Source: Azolla caroliniana
Lineage: Eukaryota > Polypodiophyta
Assembly: GCA_043228905.1 (NCBI GenBank)
Contig: JBHGNT010000016.1
Coordinates: forward strand, 9,486,001 to 9,550,000
Length of the DNA stretch: 64,000 nucleotides
Reading direction: 5' to 3'
The translations under genes and the position numbers were made by a program. Shown piece by piece: positions 56,039-64,000 of the stretch. Under the pieces are notes generated by a model. That model was not told the DNA's origin. It saw only the letters and a program-made list of their open reading frames with translations, and ran no database searches. Every line of letters begins with the position of its first letter. Within the stretch, counting starts at the first letter, position 1.

Positions 56039-58192
56039 CTTATTTCCCTTTTGCTCATGTGAGTAGCCGACAAGGATGCACTTAACTTCGGGTCCAGCTT
56101 TCTCCTCTTCTCATTCGATACATGCACATAGGCAATGTTATCGAATATCTTAAGGTGCCTTAAATTCGGCTTCCACCCGAAATACAGCTCATGTACTAAC
56201 ACCTTATCCCCAATCCGGTTTTGAATGTAGACGGCCGTCCGGATTGCCTCCGCCCAGTAGAACTTGGGCATCCTCTTCTCCTCCAGCATTGCCCGTGTCG
56301 CCTCCACAATCGACCGGTTCTTCCTTTCAGCCACACCATTTTGTTCCGGTGTGTATCGACAGTTGAATTCCCTCCGAATTCCTTCTGCTACAAAGAATTG
56401 GCCGGAAAAGTATTCTTTTCCGCCATCCGACCACATGCACTTGATCTTCCTCTCTGTTTCCCATTCAACAAGACTTTGCAGGTTCCCGAACCAGCCGAAG
56501 ACTTCGTTTTTCTTCTCAATGAGGTAGATCCATGTGTGCCAGCTATAGTTGTCAATGAAGGAGACAAAATATCGGCTCCCCCCAGACTAACGTTCTGTGT
56601 CGATCCCCATACATTTGAATGTATTAGATCGAGCTTGTTACGGCTCCGGTTTCTTTCAGTGGGGAATGGAAGCCGGGGTTGCTTCCCAAGTTGGCATGCT
56701 TCACATATTTGGGCCTTCCGGCCACTGAATTTCGGCAATCCGAAAACAACTTGTTTCGATTGTATGTCCTGAAGTCTCTGGTAGTTGATGTAGCCTATCC
56801 GTTTGTGCTAGAGATCGATGTCTGATTCGATCTTCTGTCCTTTGGCAAACAACGCGTTGCCAACGCCATTGGTGTCGAGGATGAACATCCTCCCATCCTT
56901 GCGCCCTTGCACGATTATTCGGCCTTCTTCCTCGATGAAGCACCTAAGGTGCATCAACCGCACCTGAATCCCCTGGTCAACGATCTACCCTACCGACACC
57001 AGGTTCTTTCTGATTGTTGGAACATGTAGTGCGTTCTTCAGCTTTCCCTTTTGTCCGACATGGCTTAAAGGGACTTCTCTGACATGCACAATCGGGTGAG
57101 GAGTGTCGTCTCCGGTTTCGACAACTCTCGGTTGCTCCGGCTTTTCCAAAAACAAGAACACTCTTCGTGGCTCGTCATGTGGTTAGATGCTCCATAGTCA
57201 ATGTACCACACTTCCTCCAATCCGGAAGTAGTATTCTTCATCGAGTTTGCCTTGTGCTTCATCAAAAACGTTGGTTCCTTTTTGGTCTTACTAGTTCCAG
57301 ATCCTTCTGCGTAGTGCGAGCTTTACCGATTTCCTTGTCCGGCTTTGCCAGATCTGGATTTATCCGAATCGCGTGCTTCTTCTAGCACTCTCTTTCTCAA
57401 TCGCCTTTCTTGCCACAATACCAGCATTCCGTATCAGCTTTCGATTGTCGGTTTCCGGCACCGTTTTGACTCCCCCTACTTGTGGAGGGTTCGGAACTGC
57501 TGTTAGCACTATCTCTGTGCCTTTGATTCTGCTCTTGTCGCCCGCCTCTATTGCGTAACGACCCACCTTGACCTCCACGCCCACGGGGCCAATCCGCCTC
57601 CGTGTACAACATCCGGTTGTCCGATTGACTGGTCCTTGACCCACTCGTGTGGTTTTCTTTGACCATAAACATCGATTGCAAGTTGAAGAAGGACGGTGGT
57701 TTCTCTCGGGTGATGATAGTGGTTCAGATGGGCCCGTACCTTTGAGCTAGACCACCGAGTCAGATTTGCACCATTTCGTCCAGTTCTATCGTAATGTCAA
57801 TGGACCCTAGTGCATCGTCCTCATTTATCTTCGCGGTGTAGTCTGAAACTGACATATCCTTTTGTCGCATATTGTTGTACCTAACATATCCTTCGCGTTG
57901 TAGCTTCTGGACTGAGGTACTTGCGGCGAAAATCTTTTTCAAATTTTCCCAGGCCTATTTCGGCGACTTAGCATCTCTAGTGTAGCCAATCCTCTGGTCA
58001 TGCACGGAGAACGCAAGGCAGTATAGAACTCTGCTTGCTCCTTGTTCCCATGCCAGCAACTCCTTTTGTGACGACTTCGACGCTATTTCATTCGCACCCT
58101 CAACATAACTCTAGTATCCATGTCCGAGAAGATACCGGTGCATCTTGTATAACCAAGATGCATAGTTGTGTCTATCAAGCTTCTCTGTTAGA
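56039..58192 (-). pseudogene. C4: copia gag, protease and integrase
   Basis: Minus strand. Gag: LDRHNYASWLYKMHRYLL, a TAG at the SYVEG Trp position (near 58113), a TAG near 57954, KDMSVSDYTAKIN, and half of a zinc knuckle (CWYCGKKGD). Protease: VWYIDYGASNHMTSH, with the catalytic Ser changed to Tyr. Integrase: finger with CEACQLGKQ; core DLIHSNVW (first Asp changed to Asn), WSDGGKEYF and PEQNGVAERKN. It runs to G5 at 56038 and resumes at 53375. Sister family of C3. Confidence 0.85.
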
Positions 58193-58506
58193 AGGTTAAA
58201 TGAAAGCTTAAGAATAGAGAATACACAAGAGAGACCGAGAGAGCAAAAAGCATAAACTCAACTCAAAAAAATAACACTCTCTACATAGAACGTGCTCAGA
58301 GAGCACTTTTATACAAGTTCTTACATGAACTAATAGAAGTATTGACATGTACTTCAATGCTCATACGAGTGACTGACACTGACTCCATGGAATCTGCCTA
58401 TGTACTAGGCTAGATTTGTAGGCCTCTAACGGCCTACCGGTTACGATCCGATCCGACTCTGGCTTATTCAATCAATACAAATCCGGTTAAGCTTGTCCGC
58501 TCAACA
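58193..58506 (-). repeat. C4 5' LTR, truncated and fused to gag
   Basis: Minus strand TGTTGAGCGGACAAGCTTAAC start at 58506, TATAAAAG near 58307, and a CT-rich part. It goes from TTCATTTAACC straight into gag (ACAGAGAAGCTTGATAG), so the U5 end, primer site and start codon are deleted. GTTCT at 58507-58511 may be the target duplication. Confidence 0.75.
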
Positions 58507-58511
58507 GTTCT

Positions 58512-59380
58512 CAATCACAAGCAAAGCTTACCGGACGCAGGGAAGAGAGAACTTCCTATTCCAAGAAATAGCTAGAATCTTGCTTGAATACAGGTTTCTG
58601 CATCCCAAGCCAGTCGCCATGCTGAAGAACAAAGAGGGCTTCATCACAGCATCTTTTGAAGGCTTGCGAGTGCATTGGCCCTTGATTGTGGCAAACTCCC
58701 TCTGCAGTGGCAGACATGAAGAAAGCGTGGGCCGGAGTAGCACAGTGGTTGATAATCCTCGCACAGCCACAACGCACCATTAAGCCAAAGAAGCAGATTG
58801 GGCGAAAATGACGCCACAACCATCATCAAAGCGGAAACAATTACTTGTGAAGCACACCCCCAAATGGGCAGTAGAAGCATCCCGCCAAGTAGAACGAATG
58901 TCGGAACCAAGAAGAGAAGAACCTGTCAGGCCAGTTAAACCCATTTGGATTAAGCTGAGAAGGAAAGATAGAGAGCACAAGCAACTGGAACCGGTAGAGA
59001 CAGCACACTAAGAGACCGCAGAGAAGGAGGAGCTAGAAGAAGAAGAAGAACTCCACCAGAGACATCCTAGAAAACATCACGATGAGCAATCTGGGAATGG
59101 ATCGGGTCCGGAGATGGACAGTACACCAACCACCCGCTCAACGGTGGTGGACCCGAGGTCGGAGGAGCATGCAGAATCACAACGACCAGTAGTGGTTGAG
59201 AGGATTCAGCCTAAACCAAAGCCAAAGGGAGCAATGCAACCAAGTCATAATGAACAACAGAAGAATGAGGAGGAGCATCAGTTGGAGAACCAAGAAAGAC
59301 TCCTTTGTCTCGCAGATCTTTGCAAAGTTCAGCACCAAAGGATAGGGAGGAACAAGCCACCTGAAATCAGAAATCAATAA
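58512..59380 (+). pseudogene. G6: third copy of the coiled-coil ORF family (N-terminal part)
   Basis: Plus strand: SKAYRTQGRENFLFQEIARI, LLEYRFLHPKPVAM, ITASFEGLRVHWPLIVANS. After a frameshift near 58700 come AWAGVAQWLIILAQPQ and KPKKQIG, then KRKQLL, EEPVRPVKPIW, an acidic stretch and a Gln/Glu-rich end with stop at 59378. Order and motifs match G3a. The polyQ and the long coiled coil are absent. C4 sits at its start, so it was probably interrupted there. Confidence 0.7.
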
Positions 59381-59789
59381 ATGTTACCTCTACTGGGACA
59401 TGTGTATTTAGAATCATAATTAGCATGGAAGAATCAAGAATAAAAAATCAAGCACATGCATCAAAAACCAAAATCAAGTTTGGTGGAAATTTATAGACAG
59501 ACAAACATTGTAATCAGAAATGTGTATTGATGTAAATTTTCAACTCTAATCAGAAATGTGTATGAAATCAACCCTAATTCCGAGATTTTCAGCCCTAATC
59601 AGAAATGTGTACCAAATCAACCCTAATTAGAATTTTTCACAATCTAATTCTATGTACGTCAAGCCCTAATCATAAATTTTCAACCCTAATCAGAAATGTG
59701 TATGAAATCCACCCTAATCAGAAATTTTGACAATCTGATTCTATGAACCCGAATCGCGACAATTATAGAAATGTCTGAAAACGCACCTG
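59381..59789. repeat. Short degenerate repeats
   Basis: Six or so copies of AACCCTAATCAGAAATGTGT / ATGAAATC with varied spacers (59510-59720). Not a regular telomere-type array. Confidence 0.5.
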
Positions 59790-60050
59790 CTAGACCCCGA
59801 TTTTCGTGACATCCTTGTTTGTGACTCCAACGACTTCGCCGTAATCAGTTACAATAAAAGACATTGATGCAAGACAGTTACAATAAAGGGAAAAAAATAG
59901 GATATAGAAAAGCATGTAATTTGTAGTTGATGCATACCTTGACGAGGAGAGAATTGGTGGCATGTTGGTGGTCTGAAGGTGGAATGTCGATATCAAAGAT
60001 TTTGTGCTATTGCGGGAGCTTTGTGTACGTTCGTGATCAGAGTGCTCCAT
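59790..60050 (-). other. Possible small exon-like ORF
   Basis: Minus strand ATG at 60050 (MEHSDHERTQ...), open for 86 codons, with a GTATGC donor-like site after LSSSR near 59938. A later stretch VTDYGEVVGVTNKDVTKIGV follows. No family recognised. It may be a gene fragment. Confidence 0.25.
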
Positions 60051-61932
60051 CTATTTGAATTTCGAACTAAACCTCAGGATTAGCAAGACTTTGGTGACAT
60101 CAAAGTCGAGTTTAGATGAAGGCATTGTTCCCCATGTTCTACTACGTTAGAAACCCAAGTTCAAATTTTTGAGTATTCCCATATTGCTTATTCACCATAA
60201 TAAATGACATATATTTAATTAATAAAGCAAAAAAAAATTCGTGAATGATCCTTAAGATTTGCCCACAAAAATATAACTAAACAAATAATTAAATAGCTAT
60301 GGCCATTTTACCTACATGTTAGCTATAATAGTCTTTGCATTCCCATGGTTTCACCCTGTAACACATCTAGAAGCTCAATACCAAACTCGTTGCTACTTCC
60401 AAGGAATTAGAACATTTTGTGGCACTATCAGTGAGCTTTTTGCAAGCTCTTGAAGCAAGAGATCTTGTTACGAGATATTAAGAAGCCACAATAAAGAAAG
60501 AGGGTGTTGAGGGCATCCCAATCACTCTTAAACCACTAATGGTCATGTTAATTACCTTGAGGAACTTCTCCCCTATTTCTTATCATGTTAATTTAATTAA
60601 TAAAACTGTTGGTTGAACATAAAGGCGTAGGGTTTAGGGTTTGAAACACATTAAAGTAAATGAGATCTAATTAAGAAACAACCATGCACTTCGAAATTTG
60701 ATTAATCAAGTTAACATTAACATAATATTAGTGCAAGGTTTAGAATTAACCATTGATAGAGATGTAGAGACGCTTCGATAAATAAGAAGTGATAAAAAGC
60801 CTCATGATGACTTGTAAACATCTTGTACAAAGTTAAGGATACATTTCTAAGTGTTAATCTATATCTTTATACAATGTATCCTTTGCATTTATACCAATGT
60901 TTCCGAACAAATGCCACGAGTGAAGTGTACGACAAGTGCTTACACTGATATGTAAGGTAATCCTTTTGTATTCAATCAATCGAATTGTGTGCAAGAAAGT
61001 GTTGTGTTTCAAAGTCATTTGATTGAAGACACCCGCATTATTGCAATTACTATTTAAAAAGTTGTCTATTTATAGTATGGTTCTACTTTGTTAATCAATG
61101 TATACAAAAGCAACCTCCATATAGGAATCCAATCCTCAAATACGAGATATAACGCCCTTGTATGCCTAGTAACATTTTTCATAATATCAATATTCCCTGG
61201 AGTCCCAAATCCTAATGACTGCCATTAGAGGACAATGCTATTAAATAGATTTGTATGTGTTGAAAAAGATGTTTAGTTTATAACTCATTAATAGCAATGG
61301 TTTTATATACATATAAAAGGAATATATATATATATATATATATACAACTTGGAAAGCTTCTTTTATAGCTGTGAAAATATTATCTTTGTGCATTGATAGT
61401 CTTAACAATTATTATTTATAGAAACGTGCACAGAAAATGCTTGAATATGTCAATAGGATACATAACACATAGGATGCGGAAAGATTTCATGAATTGTCAA
61501 TAGGATAAATAACATGTAGGATGTGGAAAGATTTCATGGATGGGACACTTTTATGTGTACATTTTAGTAACATATTGGTATAAGTTAATTTAGAATTTAA
61601 GATGCCCTTTTACTACTAGAGAAATATGTAAAAGTTGTGAGGTGAAGATTTTGAATTATGCATACTTGTGTCTTCTTGGTTAGGTAAGCTCAATCAAGTA
61701 ATATTGTTATTAGTCAACAAGGAAAACTTAGAATCAAAGAACTGCTTTCAAAATCTTGGGCATGTGTAAAGATTGTGCATGCATATAGAGAGAGATCGAG
61801 GGCCACGGCACACCCTGCTATTCTTATATCATTAAAAAGAAGTTGTGGCACAATTTGTGTTCTCTACAAGCGGGGTCAAATATGACACATAAAAAATTTC
61901 TTATGAAGAAAACGTGTTATTTAAAATGGAAC

Positions 61933-61963
<31 letters not shown>

Positions 61964-64000
61964 CTTTCATTCCAAAACATTAAAAATCAAATAACGCATT
62001 GATTTGTCTTTATCATTACACTCACTGGGAAAAACTACGTATAAAACAAAATAGCGATAACAATATTTTTCTCATATAAAACAGGCTATTGAAACCATGT
62101 GATCCTAGCCTCTCCTAGCTTCAATATTGCAGAATGAATGCTGAAGATACTTAATATAGACATAATACCTTTCAACACTAGCATGACTCCAACATTTACC
62201 ACTCACTTCAACATCCATTGTGTACCTTGTGAATGATCATACAAGATGCAAAATATCATGATATCATCATTTGAGATTCGAAGTTTGCAAATTAGATAAT
62301 GGTCAAGGAGCATTCGAGTTGATGGTTATTGATTGATATGTTTCCATTAGAACTCACATGATGCTTTCCAAGTGTATTCCTCGTTAGAAATTGTAGGTGG
62401 TTTTCTTAAAAGTTTATATGTATCACGTGATTGTTTAACAAGGAAACCATTATGAATTATTCAAGTGGTATAAGTTTGGTACCATGCAACCTTTAAAAAA
62501 GTTCTTGAAGCACACATGATAAGCGAAGGCATGATTTGTTGGAATATGGAGATAATTTTGATTCTCCGTTGATGCTATAAATGTGAATGAAGGTGAGATT
62601 ATAATATCCAATTTTCCATTATAAGTATACTATAAACAAATAGTGAGCCATCAAATTTCCTTGCAAACAAATGTCGAAGAAAATGCTTTCCTCGTGTACA
62701 TAGGGCTGAAATTTTGATATGAATGAATGTTCATCTTTCCTTAAATTTGGACAAACATATGATTCATCGCACTTTCTGAAAGAAGATCTAATTCTTATTG
62801 CTTGCAAGTCATTTATGATTAGGTTCAATAATCAACCCAACACATCGTGCATATGGAGTTTTCCATTGGATATGGGAGAATTTATTGGATTTTTGTGCCC
62901 CTTGGATTGGTGTGACACTGGACAAGTATGCCAATTCTCAGTTGTTCACATGGCTCTAAAGTTATTCGTTGTGGTCATACATTGATGCATGTGCTTTTAG
63001 TTTCTACATGTTTTTTGTGAGCGCATCAGGTGTGTCCTAAAACAAGAAAACATAAAAATCCACTAATAACACCTACCATCATGATATGGGTATATGGAAT
63101 TGAAGGGGTGTGTGTATATGTGACTATATTATTGAGACTTTATAGAAGGCGTGTATCAATTAATGTGTACTAATGTAGTTTGCTAAGTGTTTGGTTCAAA
63201 ACTATGTTGTGTTCAAATTATGATTATTAGTAATTACTAATCATTTTCACCCATTTTTATTTGTGTGTTTTGTAACGAATTTTTTGTGGTTTCTAAATAT
63301 TGTATTTGACCTATATCATGATATCATTAATCCATAATCCATTCATTATTGGCCCCTTCAGTTCAAGAATGTGTAGAGTTTGGCCCATAATGGTGACTAA
63401 CCCAAGAACCTTTTGATATACGTGTTTGAACGATTTCTATTATCTTTTGAAATTAAATACTTCCAATAAAAAAGACCAGGGTTGTATCAATGTTAATTTG
63501 TCATTTGCAACTCGCCAAATGTTTGGTTAAAGAGTATGTCCAATTCAGCAAATAATTGTTAACAAAGTATTATTTTGCTTTGTATCAACACGTCTTTCAA
63601 AGACTTGCATTTTTTGAAAGCGCATGCTTCCAATAAACAAGAATGGGGATGTACAAACAAGAAATTTGCTGATTTATGTACAAACTCATAACTAGATCAA
63701 TAAGGTTGTTCTCCTATGGTGGGCAAATCATCATCAGGGCCTCAATGGAACTACCAAGCACCCCACCCCGATGGTTGTTTCCCCCAATGGTTTCCATTAG
63801 TGACTAGGTGTTGTAAATATGTATAGATATGGTACAAATTACTAGGTTATAGGAGTTATTTGGATACTTTTGTTGAAAATGAGGTGGGGACTATGTCCAC
63901 TTTGGTGGGAAGGCCAGAGTGAGGGTTGATGAGAGGAATTTTTGGTGATCTGTGATGTAATTTGTTTGCTAACTAATGTGAAGTAGTGTTTTTTTGAAAA
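60051..64000. other. AT-rich DNA with no recognised gene
   Basis: Only short chance ORFs. Simple repeats: (AT)n at about 61322-61343 and (GA)n at about 61937-61962. A short repeat (AATAGGATA.ATAAC.C.TAGGATG then CGGAAAGATTTCATG-like) lies near 61455-61540. No LTR, terminal inverted repeat or tRNA was seen. Confidence 0.55.

Noticed and set aside
59510-59720. AACCCTAA-like telomere repeat
   Set aside because: The CCCTAAT words are spaced by longer unrelated sequence and not in tandem 7-bp units.

Overview
The window looks like a purely transposon-built stretch of nuclear DNA from a land plant. It holds Ty1/copia and Ty3/gypsy LTR retrotransposons nested in each other, a tRNA-iMet-type primer site, spliceosomal introns and AT-rich spacers, and no convincing host gene. 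The mix of gypsy families suggests a seed-free plant (moss, lycophyte or fern), but that is recollection of family types and weak. Almost every coding region is broken, mostly by CAG to TAG and TGG to TAG/TGA changes plus frameshifts.

Layout. 1-1466 and 11729-11855 are the end of a copia element (C1) whose 3' LTR was split by a minus-strand gypsy, G1 (1467-11728). G1 is itself split by a 4.1 kb AT-rich DNA element with terminal inverted repeats (6196-10294). That element carries long inverted arms, nine 33-bp palindromes and four tRNA-like modules. 12679-24857 is a 12.2 kb DNA transposon with 26-bp terminal inverted repeats and a 4-bp ATCT target duplication. It encodes a spliced transposase of the DFAENY / SDG.ASQFK / HGKG..DG type (I suspect Sola-like) on the plus strand, and a coiled-coil plus RING-H2 gene and a helical ORF on the minus strand. 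Its introns are filled with AGTACT-rich tandem arrays.

24862-30408 holds remnants of copia C2 (minus), a gypsy-derived coiled-coil ORF with its LTR (G3a, minus) and copia C5 (plus). 30409-39679 is a minus-strand gypsy, G3b, in which a coiled-coil ORF lies between integrase and 3' LTR. It is interrupted by a structurally complete copia, C3 (31617-37303; LTRs, primer site, polypurine tract, AGTCC duplication). 39680-45561 is a second gypsy family (G4, plus) lacking its 3' LTR. 45870-53222 is a minus-strand gypsy (G2) related to G1, carrying a 565-bp LTR-like insert. 53223-58506 is minus-strand copia C4, into which a compact non-autonomous element, G5 (53376-56038; gag plus the tail of the coiled-coil ORF), has inserted. 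58512-59380 is another copy of the coiled-coil ORF family (G6). 59381-64000 is AT-rich DNA with simple repeats.

How the parts relate. G3a, G3b, G5 and G6 share one unusual ORF family and a conserved junction beside the 3' LTR that looks like an inverted copy of the primer-binding site. C1-C4 share an LTR start that folds with the polypurine tract into a hairpin, and C1-C3 share a long charged tail after RNase H. The two DNA elements both appear to make 4-bp target duplications. All boundaries, splice sites and family links were read by eye; no alignment or database search was run.
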